Shown here one piece after another: positions 1 through 7,262 of a stretch of DNA of 10,258 bases. The DNA is from Clostridiales bacterium (lineage in GTDB: Bacteria > Bacillota > Clostridia > Lachnospirales > Lachnospiraceae). Within the stretch, counting starts at the first letter, position 1. Each line of letters starts with the position of its first letter. The DNA is taken from positions 22,440-32,697 of the forward strand of contig JAHZAR010000012.1 of assembly GCA_019423835.1 (NCBI GenBank), read 5' to 3'. A model generated the notes under the pieces. It did no database searches. It saw nothing but the letters and a program-made list of their open reading frames with translations, and was not told where the DNA came from. The position numbers were made by a program, and so were the translations under genes.

Positions 1-876
1 GCAGAGGGAAAAATGAAGGTGCGCGTGTATGAACAGTGCCTTTTGCCGGATCTTTCCCGGTTTCAGGAATTTTTAGATGAGGGATACCGCACCGGGACGG
101 GAGATGAGTGGTTTAAAATCGGACCCCTGAAGCTTCTGACAGACGGCTCCATCGGCCCCCGTTCTGCCTTCCTGTCAGAACCTTATGCAGATGAACCGGA
201 AAGCAGAGGAATTGCCGTGTTTACACAGGAGGAATTAAATGAGAGGATCCTGCTGGCTCACAGGAATGGGATGCAGACAGCCTGTCATGGCATCGGGGAT
301 GCCGCTATGCGGATGATCCTGACGGCGTGTGAGAAGGCACAGCAGGAGGAACCCAGAGCTGACGCCCGCCATGGAATCGTCCATGTCCAGTTTGCAGCTC
401 CCGATATTTTTGACCGGATGAAAAAGGGCGGGATTATCGGCTATGTGCAGCCGGTGTTTGTGCAGTCAGATATGCACTGCGCCGAGGAGCGGGTGGGGAA
501 GGAAAGGCTTCAGTATGCTTACCGGTTCAACAGCATGAGAAAAATGGGAATTCACACCTCCCTCTCCTCAGACTGCCCGATTGAATCCATCAATCCTATT
601 GATGGCATTTATGTGGCGGTGACGCGAAAGGATTATCACGGCTTCCCGGAAGGCGGATGGTACCCGGAGGAAAAAATGAGCGTGGAGGAGGCAATCAGAG
701 GATATACGGCAGACAGCGCTTACTCTCAGTTTGAGGAGGACAGAAAGGGAACCATTGAGGAAGGAAAATATGCCGATTTTGCAGTTCTGTCCCACGATCT
801 GACCAAGATTGAGCCGGATCGGATCAGAGAGGTAAAGGTTCTGATGACTGTGGCAGGCGGAGTGAGAACGGCTTAA
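1..876 (+). CDS. YtcJ-type amidohydrolase (Amidohydro_3), 5' end outside window
   Basis: This is the C-terminal part of a metal-dependent amidohydrolase of the YtcJ/Amidohydro_3 kind; substrates of this group are mostly unknown. The frame is open back to base 1, so the ATG at 13 is probably internal: family members are usually about 500-550 residues and only about 290 codons are present. Visible family blocks are KLLTDGSIGPRSA (bases about 127-165), a histidine block ACHGIGDAA (about 280-306), HVQFAAPD (about 382-405), and SSDCPIESINP near 568-600, which carries the conserved aspartate of the TIM-barrel C-terminal strand. The end, with a GTIEEGKYADFAVL segment, is the typical small beta-domain that closes amidohydrolases. 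It ends in TAA at 874-876. The family call is firm; the substrate cannot be told. The next gene has its own promoter, so co-transcription is not required. Confidence 0.88.
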   Translation, partial: AEGKMKVRVYEQCLLPDLSRFQEFLDEGYRTGTGDEWFKIGPLKLLTDGSIGPRSAFLSEPYADEPESRGIAVFTQEELNERILLAHRNGMQTACHGIGDAAMRMILTACEKAQQEEPRADARHGIVHVQFAAPDIFDRMKKGGIIGYVQPVFVQSDMHCAEERVGKERLQYAYRFNSMRKMGIHTSLSSDCPIESINPIDGIYVAVTRKDYHGFPEGGWYPEEKMSVEEAIRGYTADSAYSQFEEDRKGTIEEGKYADFAVLSHDLTKIEPDRIREVKVLMTVAGGVRTA

Positions 877-890
877 ATCTCCTGTTGTAC

Positions 891-919
891 TTGCCAGTGC
901 CGTGCCGGAGCAGTAAAAT
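891..919 (+). promoter_or_regulatory. Sigma-A-type promoter for the LysE-family gene
   Basis: The -35 element is TTGCCA (891-896) and the -10 element is TAAAAT (914-919), separated by exactly 17 bases; each matches the consensus at five of six positions. The expected transcription start is near 926, giving a leader of about 40 bases. It lies in the gap between the amidohydrolase and the exporter. It is a sequence prediction only. Confidence 0.6.
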
Positions 920-966
920 ATCGATCAGACAGAAAAAGCCGCATCTGCGGGGAGGGAGTGAGAACG

Positions 967-1590
967 GTGAGTGAATTTATGCAGGGACTGATCATGGGCC
1001 TTGCCTATTCAGCCCCCATCGGAATGCAGAACCTGTTTGTTATAAATACCGCTCTGGCAGGTCCCCGCCGCCGTGCCGTGCTGACGGCGGCGGCCGTGAT
1101 ATGCTTCGATGTGACCCTGATACTGTCCTGCTTTTTTGGGGCAGGAGCCATTATGGAGCAGTTCTGCTGGCTGAGAATGGGGGTTCTGCTGGCAGGCAGT
1201 CTGATCGTTATCTGGCTGGGGGCGGGGCTTTTGAGGGACAAGGGGAGCACGGCTCAGACAGAGGGCATGGAGCCCCTGCCTGTATGGAAAGTGGTCTCGA
1301 CTGCCTGCGTTGTCACATGGTTTAACCCTCAGGCGCTGATAGACGGAACCCTTATGCTGGGAGCGTTCAAGGCGGCCCTCCCGCCCTCCGGTGCCGCCTC
1401 ATTTATAACCGGTGCCGCCTGCGCCTCGGCTCTCTGGTTTACAGGACTGTCTCTGACTGTATCTATCCTCAGGAGCCGGATCAGCGGGAAGGTGCTCCGG
1501 GCGATCAACCTGGCCTGCGGCCTGGTTATGATAGTCTATGGCGTAAGGCTGTTCGGGAGCTTTCTGAGGGAGGCTGGTGCAGGATTTTAA
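967..1590 (+). CDS. LysE-family amino acid/metabolite exporter
   Basis: This is a small integral membrane protein of the LysE (LysE/ArgO/RhtB) superfamily, which exports amino acids or related solutes across the cytoplasmic membrane. The predicted 207 residues fit the usual 200-220. The N-terminal segment contains the family block APIGMQNLFVINTAL (about residues 15-29), and the middle contains TWFNPQALIDGT, the conserved loop-and-helix motif with the NP pair. About six hydrophobic segments can be seen. I chose the GTG at 967 because GGAGGG at 951-956 then sits 10 bases upstream; a GTG at 958 would lie almost on top of that site, and ATG 979 is a further alternative. The stop TAA at 1588-1590 overlaps the stop of the convergent lipoprotein gene. 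The transported solute is unknown; basic amino acids are only the family archetype. Confidence 0.87.
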   Translation: MSEFMQGLIMGLAYSAPIGMQNLFVINTALAGPRRRAVLTAAAVICFDVTLILSCFFGAGAIMEQFCWLRMGVLLAGSLIVIWLGAGLLRDKGSTAQTEGMEPLPVWKVVSTACVVTWFNPQALIDGTLMLGAFKAALPPSGAASFITGAACASALWFTGLSLTVSILRSRISGKVLRAINLACGLVMIVYGVRLFGSFLREAGAGF

Positions 1591-2696
1591 TGAGTCCGAA
1601 GCTCTTCCATCAGCTCGTAAACCCTTTTTTCGGTCAGAGCAGCAGCCTCTGTGTTGGCCGCAAGGGGACGCATGGTACCTCCCTCATATACGGCACCTGC
1701 CGCCTTGACGGCCGCTTCCTTTTCCTGAATCCACTCCCGCTCCAGAGCAGTGAGCTGTTCCATTTCGGACGCGGTCTTTACTTTGCCGAGGATATCCCAG
1801 ACCTGGTTCAGGGCAGAATCCCACAGCCGGTAGAGCTCCATGGAGATCTCATTCAGCTCTGACTGGTCAAGAGAGGCGTCTGTCTGGAGCTTCTGCTTCA
1901 GCCGGGCTCCCTGTTGTGCAGTATCGGAAATCAGGGCGTCCGCACGTTCAATCAGATCATAGCTTCTGAAGCCGTACTGCTGGTTTTCATTTTCCAGTGC
2001 ATAGAAGGGGAGAACGGTCTGGGAAGCTGCGGAAAGGTCATAGTATCCTATCCATCCTCTGAATTCCTGGGAAAGCTCTTCCAGTGGGGTGCCGGGCAGG
2101 CGGATCAGGATACGGCCCGGATCTTCCAGGCCGTTAGCGCTGGTGTAGAGATGGCGGACGCCGTCGAGAATTTCTTCTGTTCCGGGCTCCTTCTCATACT
2201 CCATGGCTAAAATTTCCGCAGAATAGGTATCTGCATCGATTTTTACAGGTTCAGTAAGCTGTCCGCTGAATTCAGACTGGTATACCGTTCCGTTGGGGTA
2301 TGCGTCGTCAGAGTCCCCCATATCGCTGTCCAGATATTCACCGGAAAAACTGCCGTCAGGGCGGATAACAAGAGTGGTGCTCCAGGCTCCTGCGCCGCTT
2401 GAAAAGGTAAACTCCAGGCCTCTCAGATCCATGTAAGACAGAAGATTCTCTTCAGAATCGGCCGCATCAGAAGATTTCACATCATCAGCTCCCGTTTTAT
2501 TCCCATCAGAAGATTCGGACGGATCCGGCACTGTCTTTGTTTCGGGAAATCCAGATGTCTCGGGATGATCAGAAACTGCCTCCGTACCGGAAGACAGAGG
2601 AACTTCCATCCTGTCCGGATTCTTCCCGCATCCGCCCAGTGCAAGGCTCATTCCCGCTGCAAGAACACAGATTCTGACTTTTCTTTTCTTTTCCAA
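1587..2696 (-). CDS. Lipoprotein with C-terminal LprI-like domain
   Basis: This 369-residue protein is predicted to be secreted and lipid-anchored. Residues 1-22 form a basic then hydrophobic signal peptide ending in LGG-Cys23, a lipobox. Residues about 24-86 are a Ser/Asp/Glu/Pro-rich linker. Residues about 92-220 form a domain with GAGAWSTTLVIRPDGSFSG and DSDMGDSDDAYPNGTVY, a pattern seen in clostridial lipoproteins of unknown role. Residues about 280-366 resemble the LprI/DUF1311 family (EREWI at 319-323, then YEGGTMRPLA and TEKRVYEL). LprI in mycobacteria inhibits lysozyme; here the paired cysteines of that family are absent, so the same function is uncertain. The start is TTG at 2696, supported by AGGAGG nine bases upstream and a promoter further out. 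The stop shares TTAA with the LysE-family gene. The lipoprotein call is firm and the LprI-like call is moderate. Confidence 0.82.
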   Translation of the reverse strand: MEKKRKVRICVLAAGMSLALGGCGKNPDRMEVPLSSGTEAVSDHPETSGFPETKTVPDPSESSDGNKTGADDVKSSDAADSEENLLSYMDLRGLEFTFSSGAGAWSTTLVIRPDGSFSGEYLDSDMGDSDDAYPNGTVYQSEFSGQLTEPVKIDADTYSAEILAMEYEKEPGTEEILDGVRHLYTSANGLEDPGRILIRLPGTPLEELSQEFRGWIGYYDLSAASQTVLPFYALENENQQYGFRSYDLIERADALISDTAQQGARLKQKLQTDASLDQSELNEISMELYRLWDSALNQVWDILGKVKTASEMEQLTALEREWIQEKEAAVKAAGAVYEGGTMRPLAANTEAAALTEKRVYELMEELRTH

Positions 2697-2705
2697 ATGT
2701 AAGCT

Positions 2706-2711
2706 CCTCCT
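2706..2711 (-). promoter_or_regulatory. Ribosome binding site fixing a TTG start
   Basis: On the minus strand AGGAGG (within AAAGGAGGAG) lies nine bases before the TTG at 2696. It is what supports the unusual TTG start of the lipoprotein gene, together with the signal peptide beginning immediately there. Confidence 0.7.
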
Positions 2712-2797
2712 TTGGCAAAGCCGCAGCAGCAGGACAGCAGGAGAACAGATTCGCCGGCTGCAGAAGCTGTTATGCGGCTATGGTTAATAATGATAAA

Positions 2798-2826
2798 ATT
2801 ATAGAGCCGGGAGACGTATTTTTCAA
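2798..2826 (-). promoter_or_regulatory. Sigma-A-type promoter for the lipoprotein gene
   Basis: Read on the minus strand, TTGAAA (2826-2821) is followed after exactly 17 bases by a perfect TATAAT (2803-2798). Transcription would begin near 2791 and give a leader of about 95 bases before the TTG start. In that leader AGCCGCA (near the 5' end) can pair with TGCGGCT close to the ribosome binding site, a possible but weak structure. Confidence 0.65.
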
Positions 2827-3178
2827 GTCTGCTGTTATTGCGTCTGCCTCCTGCCTGCCGTGCGTTTTCCATCTTCCAGGCCTGGGCCTTCTGAATGAAT
2901 GTCTCTGTGCTGCAGGAGATTGTTCGGACTGCAGTGAAGGGGAAATTGTGTGGTAAAAGCAGTAAAATTTTACCAGTAAAATTTTACCTTTTCTCATATG
3001 GAAAAACGGATTTTCATTCTTTGAAACGCCAGACAAAATAGTCAGTTTCCCTGGAAAATGTGTCACAAATTACAAAAATGTATCAAAAAAGTAAGTCAAA
3101 AATTCCAAACAATAGAAATATCAGACAAAAGAATCTGAATTCATACGCTTTAAACACCGAATTTTCCTCTTGTTTTGC
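2827..3178. other. AT-rich divergent intergenic region, no gene seen
   Basis: This stretch separates the lipoprotein promoter from the nfnA promoter. I find no open frame with a ribosome binding site; short ATG frames at 2998 (8 codons) and 3079 (12 codons) lack one. It contains a perfect 10-bp palindrome CCAGGCCTGG at 2876-2885, the tandem palindromic repeat at 2960-2987, and an A-rich run from about 3060 to 3130 that may bend or raise promoter activity. It is longer than two simple promoters require, so regulator binding or an unseen small RNA is possible. Confidence 0.5.
2960..2987. repeat. Tandem 14-bp repeat of a 12-bp palindrome (candidate operator)
   Basis: The 14-base unit CAGTAAAATTTTAC occurs twice in a row without mismatch, and each unit contains the perfect palindrome GTAAAATTTTAC. 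Just upstream, TGGTAAAA (2951-2958) is also complementary to TTTTACCA (2968-2975). Two adjacent palindromes 14 bases apart, in a region between divergent promoters, look like paired sites for a dimeric regulator. The nearest promoter elements are about 135 bases (lipoprotein side) and 190 bases (nfnA side) away, so the target is not obvious. I do not recognise the motif as a known box. Confidence 0.6.
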
Positions 3179-3207
3179 TTGTCAGAACTATAAAGGAATG
3201 ATAAAAT
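3179..3207 (+). promoter_or_regulatory. Strong extended -10 promoter for nfnAB
   Basis: TTGTCA (3179-3184) and TAAAAT (3202-3207) are spaced by 17 bases, each five of six to consensus, and a TG dinucleotide at 3199-3200 gives an extended -10. Transcription would start near 3214, leaving a leader of about 47 bases with AGGAGG (3241-3246) and GAGAGGG (3246-3252) before the ATG. Confidence 0.68.
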
Positions 3208-3260
3208 AGAGGGAAAGTGAATTTTATCGCTGTAAAGAACAGGAGGAGAGGGAAAAAGAC

Positions 3261-4151
3261 ATGTACCAGATTTTAAAAGCAGAGAAGCTGGCCGACAAGA
3301 TTTACCTGATGGACGTGGAAGCTCCCAGGGTGGCCCGCGCCTGCGAACCAGGAGAGTTTGTAATTGTAAAAATGGATGAGGAGGGAGAGAGAATCCCGCT
3401 CACCATCTGTGATTTTGACAGAGAGAAGGGGACTATCACAATCGTATTCCAGACCGTCGGCGCTTCCACAGAAAAGATGGCCGGATTGAAGGCGGGCGAT
3501 GCGTTCCGCGACGTGGTTGGACCTCTTGGAAATGCTTCCGAATTTGTGAAAGAGGACATCGGGGAATTAAAAAATAAAAAGTACCTGTTTGTGGCAGGCG
3601 GCGTAGGAGCGGCTCCTGTGTACCCGCAGGTAAAATGGATGCATGAACACGGGATTGATGCAGATGTCATTGTCGGATCCAAGACCAAGGATCTCATTCT
3701 TCTGGAACAGGAGATGAAGGCGGTTGCCGGAAATCTCTACATCACCACAGATGACGGCTCCTATGAGAGAAAGGGCATGGTAACAGAGGTTGTAAAGGAT
3801 CTGGTTCAGAACCAGGGCAAAAAGTACGATGTCTGCGTAGCTATCGGCCCGATGATCATGATGAAATTTGTCTGTCTGCTCACAAAGGAGCTGGGAATCC
3901 CGACGATTGTCAGCTTAAACCCGATTATGGTGGACGGTACCGGAATGTGCGGAGCCTGCCGTGTGACTGTAGGCGGAAAGGTGAAGTTTGCCTGCGTAGA
4001 CGGACCGGAGTTTGACGGACATGAGGTGAACTTCGATGAGGCCATGAAGCGTCAGCAGATGTACAAGACAGAGGAAGGCCGGGCCTTATTAAAACTGAGA
4101 GAGGGAGACACCCATCACGGCGGATGCGGACACTGCGGAGGTAATGAGTAA
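3261..4151 (+). CDS. nfnA: NfnA: FAD/NAD-binding small subunit of ferredoxin-NADP transhydrogenase
   Basis: NfnA is the small subunit of the cytoplasmic NADH-dependent reduced ferredoxin:NADP+ oxidoreductase, a flavin-based electron-bifurcating enzyme; it binds NAD(H), FAD and a [2Fe-2S] cluster. The 296 residues show a ferredoxin-reductase-like FAD domain with RIPLTI (44-49), an NAD-binding segment VAGGVGAAPVYP (111-122), and a cluster motif C230-x2-C233 with C245. Asp225 in VDGTG is the likely fourth ligand, as known NfnA uses three Cys and one Asp. The C-terminus carries an extra His/Cys tail, HHGGCGHCGG (285-294). PyrK-type dihydroorotate dehydrogenase subunits and sulfide dehydrogenase subunits are relatives, but adjacency to a GltA-like partner favours NfnA. 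Its stop overlaps the next start (TAATG at 4149-4153), implying translational coupling. Confidence 0.9.
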   Translation: MYQILKAEKLADKIYLMDVEAPRVARACEPGEFVIVKMDEEGERIPLTICDFDREKGTITIVFQTVGASTEKMAGLKAGDAFRDVVGPLGNASEFVKEDIGELKNKKYLFVAGGVGAAPVYPQVKWMHEHGIDADVIVGSKTKDLILLEQEMKAVAGNLYITTDDGSYERKGMVTEVVKDLVQNQGKKYDVCVAIGPMIMMKFVCLLTKELGIPTIVSLNPIMVDGTGMCGACRVTVGGKVKFACVDGPEFDGHEVNFDEAMKRQQMYKTEEGRALLKLREGDTHHGGCGHCGGNE

Positions 4152-5557
4152 TGGAAGCAAATAGAGATCTGATGAAAAGAGTTCCTGTGAGAGAGCAGGA
4201 TCCACAGGAGCGTGCAAAGAACTTTAAAGAAGTATGCTTAGGCTACGATATGGATGAGGCAATGGCAGAGGCAGTGCGCTGCTTAAACTGCAAAAATGCA
4301 CAGTGCGTAAAGGGCTGCCCTGTATCCATCGACATCCCGGCCTTCGTTCAGGAGGTCAAGGCTGGAAATATTGAGAAGGCGGCAGAGATCATTGCCAAGT
4401 CCTCTGCGCTTCCGGCTGTATGCGGCCGTGTATGCCCGCAGGAGAGCCAGTGCGAGGGGAAATGTATCCGCGGAATCAAGGGAGAGCCTGTATCCATCGG
4501 AAAACTGGAGCGTTTCGTTGCAGACTGGGCGAGAGAGCATGGCTTTGTGCCGAAGGCTCCTGAGACAAAGAACGGAAAGAGAGTGGCTGTGATTGGTTCC
4601 GGCCCCGCAGGACTTACCTGCGCCGGCGATCTGGCTAAGATGGGCTATGAGGTAAAGATCTTTGAGGCCCTCCATGAGCCGGGCGGTGTTCTCACCTATG
4701 GTATCCCGGAGTTCCGTCTTCCGAAGGAGGGCGTTGTTCAGCCGGAGATCGAGAACGTAAAGAAGCTGGGCGTTGAGATTGAGACAAACGTGGTAATCGG
4801 AACATCGGTTACCATTGATGAGCTGATGGAGAAGGAAGGCTTCGACGCTGTCTTTATCGGTTCCGGAGCAGGACTTCCGAAGTTCATGGGAATCCCGGGG
4901 GAGAACTCCAACGGCGTATTCTCCGCTAACGAGTACCTGACAAGAAGCAATCTGATGAAGGCATTCCGCGATGATTATGACACACCGATTGCGGCCGGAC
5001 ATAAGGTAGCTGTAGTAGGCGGCGGAAACGTGGCCATGGATGCAGCGAGAACAGCTCTCCGCCTTGGCGCAGAGGTTTACATTGTATACAGAAGAAGTGA
5101 GAAGGAGCTTCCGGCCCGTGTGGAGGAGGTTCACCATGCAAAGGAGGAGGGAATTAAGTTCCATCTTCTGACTAACCCGGTAGAGATCCTGGCTGATGAG
5201 AATGGCTGGGTGAAGGGCATTGTATGCCGCAAGATGGAGCTGGGCGAGCCGGATGAGTCCGGAAGAAGACGTCCGGTAGAGGTCCCGGGTTCCGACTACA
5301 CCATCGATGTGGATACGGTTATCATGGCTCTGGGAACATCCCCGAACCCGCTTATCTCGAATACCACAAAGGGACTGGACGTGAATAAGTGGAAATGTAT
5401 CATTGCCGACGAGGCAAACGGCAAGACCACAAAAGAGGGCGTTTACGCCGGAGGTGACGCCGTGACAGGCGCGGCGACCGTAATTCTCGCCATGGAGGCC
5501 GGACGTGCCGGTGCAAGGGGAATTGACGAGTTCCTTTCCGGAAAAAAGGCTGAATAG
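4151..5557 (+). CDS. nfnB: NfnB: large subunit of ferredoxin-NADP transhydrogenase (GltA-like)
   Basis: This 468-residue flavoprotein is homologous to the small subunit of NADPH glutamate synthase and is often annotated gltA. No large glutamate synthase subunit is nearby and NfnA directly precedes it, so NfnB is the better call: it binds NADP(H), the bifurcating FAD and two [4Fe-4S] clusters, and meets ferredoxin. The N-terminal part has C44-x2-C47-x4-C52-x3-C56-P, then C91-x3-C95-P-x5-C101-x3-C105. The first Rossmann fold has GSGPAG (149-154) for FAD, and the second has GGGNVAMD (290-297) followed by the YRRSEKELPAR segment expected for NADPH. The C-terminus has GVYAGGDAVTGAATVI, the usual FAD-closing motif. 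Length and all motifs are intact. A terminator follows about 100 bases downstream. Activity with glutamate cannot be excluded from sequence alone. Confidence 0.9.
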   Translation: MEANRDLMKRVPVREQDPQERAKNFKEVCLGYDMDEAMAEAVRCLNCKNAQCVKGCPVSIDIPAFVQEVKAGNIEKAAEIIAKSSALPAVCGRVCPQESQCEGKCIRGIKGEPVSIGKLERFVADWAREHGFVPKAPETKNGKRVAVIGSGPAGLTCAGDLAKMGYEVKIFEALHEPGGVLTYGIPEFRLPKEGVVQPEIENVKKLGVEIETNVVIGTSVTIDELMEKEGFDAVFIGSGAGLPKFMGIPGENSNGVFSANEYLTRSNLMKAFRDDYDTPIAAGHKVAVVGGGNVAMDAARTALRLGAEVYIVYRRSEKELPARVEEVHHAKEEGIKFHLLTNPVEILADENGWVKGIVCRKMELGEPDESGRRRPVEVPGSDYTIDVDTVIMALGTSPNPLISNTTKGLDVNKWKCIIADEANGKTTKEGVYAGGDAVTGAATVILAMEAGRAGARGIDEFLSGKKAE

Positions 5558-5653
5558 TCAGACTGGAAAAGTGCAAAACCAGGCTGTCGGTTCAGCGGCG
5601 CGGCTTTCAAAGACGGAATGGGAGCATAAAAACCCATAAAAGAGGGATATGCA

Positions 5654-5698
5654 GCAGGGGCATGATATTTGACAGAGTATCATGTCCCTGCTTTGTTT
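5654..5698 (+). terminator. Rho-independent terminator after nfnAB
   Basis: A 14-bp stem (5654-5667 with 5678-5691, one G-U pair) encloses a 10-base loop and is followed by TTTGTTT (5692-5698). It lies 96 bases after the nfnB stop. Nothing else is recognised between 5558 and 5852, apart from a 6-bp hairpin GCAGAC/GTCTGC at 5712-5729 without a T-run. Confidence 0.8.
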
Positions 5699-5835
5699 AC
5701 ACAGGCAGTGAGCAGACGGAGGTGTCTGCGTATTCGGCTGATACGGGGAGACAGCGGGGAGAAGCTGCAGAGCATGTTTTATCTCATACAAAGGCAGAGC
5801 TGAAGAATTGAGAAAACGGCCGGTTTGCATGAGAC

Positions 5836-5842
5836 AGAGGAG
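5836..5842 (+). promoter_or_regulatory. Ribosome binding site deciding the MATE start
   Basis: AGAGGAG stands 10 bases before the ATG at 5853. It is too near the ATG at 5844 (one base) and downstream of the TTG at 5808 and the ATG at 5829, so 5853 is preferred. Confidence 0.6.
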
Positions 5843-5852
5843 AATGACAGAA

Positions 5853-7229
5853 ATGAAAAAGCAGGTTGATTTACTAAACGGGAAAATTATATCCGCTCTG
5901 ACAGAGCTGGCTGTCCCCATTATGGGAACGGCGGCAGTTCAGATGGCCTACAATCTGACGGATATGGCATGGATTGGTCTTGTGGGGGCAACGGCAGTGG
6001 CCTCTGTGGGGGCGGCTGGAATGTATACCTGGCTTTCTACCGGAGTGGTAATGCTGGCCAAGATGGGAGGCCAGGTGAAGGTAGCCCACTCTCTGGGAGA
6101 AGGCAGGAAGGAGCGGGCGGCCCAGTACGGAAGAGGAGCGCTTCAGCTGGCAGTGCTCCTGGCGGTAATCTACGGTATTGTGATGAATGTGTTCGCTCAT
6201 CCGCTGATCGGCTTCTTCGGACTGGAGGATCCGAAGATAAAGGGGGATGCGGTTATCTACCTGAGAATAGCAGGAGGGCTGATCATATTTACCTTCCTGA
6301 ACCAGACGCTGACGAACCTGTTTACAGCCATCGGAAACAGCCGCGTTCCGTTTGCGGCCAACTGTATCGGAATGCTCAGCAACATTGTGCTGGATCCCAT
6401 GCTGATTTTCGGGATCGGTTTCTTCCCCGAGATGGGAGTTGCAGGAGCTGCAGCGGCTACGGTGGCCTCCCAGGCAGTGGTGACAGCTGTGATGCTGTGG
6501 CACGTCAGACGGGACACAATCCTGTTTAACCGCATACGCTTCTGGGAGAAAACTCCCCTTCCCTATTTTATCATTATGGTAAAAATCGGCTTTCCCTCTG
6601 CTGTGCAGGAAACGATCTACTGCGGAATTTCCATGATCCTTACCAGGTTTGTAACTGGATGGGGCGATACGGCTGTGGCGGTTCAGAGGGTAGGAGGACA
6701 GATTGAATCTCTTTCCTGGATGGCAGCGGAAGGCTTTGGAATGGCCATCAACGCCTTTGTGGGGCAGAACTATGGGGCCAGGCAGTTTGAGCGAATGAAA
6801 AAGGGGTATTTTATCGCAGCCGGAATGATGGCAGTGTGGGGCAGCATTATTACTGCCCTGATGATCCTGTTCAGCACCCCGATTTTCGGCCTGTTCATCC
6901 ACGAGGCCGATGTGCTTCCGTATGGGTCAGACTATCTGAAAATCATGGGGGTAGGACAGATTTTCATGTGTGTGGAGCTGATGACTGTGGGAGCGCTGGC
7001 TGGAATGGGAAAGACGCTTTACAGCTCCGTCATAAGCATCCTTCTGACCAGTGCGCGGATTCCGTTTGCCATGCTGTTCGGCTCAACGTCTCTGGGCCTG
7101 GACGGGATCTGGTGGGCACTGACGGTATCCAGCATTCTGAAGGGAATTATCTTCTTCCTGGTGTGCTGCCTTGTGCTGAAACGCATCATGAAGGGAACTG
7201 GACAGGAAGCGGGAAGCGTTCAGGCGTAA
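5853..7229 (+). CDS. MATE-family multidrug/toxin efflux transporter
   Basis: This is a 458-residue polytopic membrane protein of the MATE (multi antimicrobial extrusion) family, which exports organic cations or other compounds using a sodium or proton gradient. About twelve hydrophobic segments can be seen in two related halves. The first helix has VPIMGTAAVQMAYNLTDMAWIG (about residues 21-42, with Asp37), and the second half has GQNYGA (304-309), a characteristic signature. Length fits the family's usual 440-480. The start ATG 5853 is chosen from its ribosome binding site; ATG 5844 would add three residues. I see no convincing promoter between the nfnB terminator and this gene. Thirty-three bases separate it from the next gene, which has no terminator between, so they probably share a transcript. 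The transported compound is not predictable. Confidence 0.9.
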   Translation: MKKQVDLLNGKIISALTELAVPIMGTAAVQMAYNLTDMAWIGLVGATAVASVGAAGMYTWLSTGVVMLAKMGGQVKVAHSLGEGRKERAAQYGRGALQLAVLLAVIYGIVMNVFAHPLIGFFGLEDPKIKGDAVIYLRIAGGLIIFTFLNQTLTNLFTAIGNSRVPFAANCIGMLSNIVLDPMLIFGIGFFPEMGVAGAAAATVASQAVVTAVMLWHVRRDTILFNRIRFWEKTPLPYFIIMVKIGFPSAVQETIYCGISMILTRFVTGWGDTAVAVQRVGGQIESLSWMAAEGFGMAINAFVGQNYGARQFERMKKGYFIAAGMMAVWGSIITALMILFSTPIFGLFIHEADVLPYGSDYLKIMGVGQIFMCVELMTVGALAGMGKTLYSSVISILLTSARIPFAMLFGSTSLGLDGIWWALTVSSILKGIIFFLVCCLVLKRIMKGTGQEAGSVQA

Positions 7230-7262
7230 AATACTTATAAAAATGGAAGGGAGAGGAGTGGA

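Noticed and set aside
2998..3118. Short ATG frames (8 and 12 codons) upstream of nfnA as possible leader peptides
   Set aside because: Neither has a ribosome binding site, and both lie upstream of the predicted nfnA transcription start.
4283..5164. 293-codon open frame on the minus strand inside nfnB
   Set aside because: It is the antisense shadow of a well-supported gene, with low-complexity Leu/Ser/Cys-rich translation and no ribosome binding site considered credible.
4151..5557. Assignment as a true glutamate synthase small subunit (gltD/gltA)
   Set aside because: The overlap with an NfnA gene and the absence of a large subunit favour NfnB, although the sequence families cannot be separated with certainty by eye.
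5712..5729. Hairpin GCAGAC/GTCTGC as attenuator or riboswitch for the MATE gene
   Set aside because: Only six base pairs, no T-run and no recognisable aptamer; not enough to claim regulation.
5874..6902. 342-codon open frame on the minus strand inside the MATE gene
   Set aside because: Its His/Ser/Arg-rich translation is typical of a reverse frame of a membrane protein gene, and the plus-strand gene has clear family motifs.
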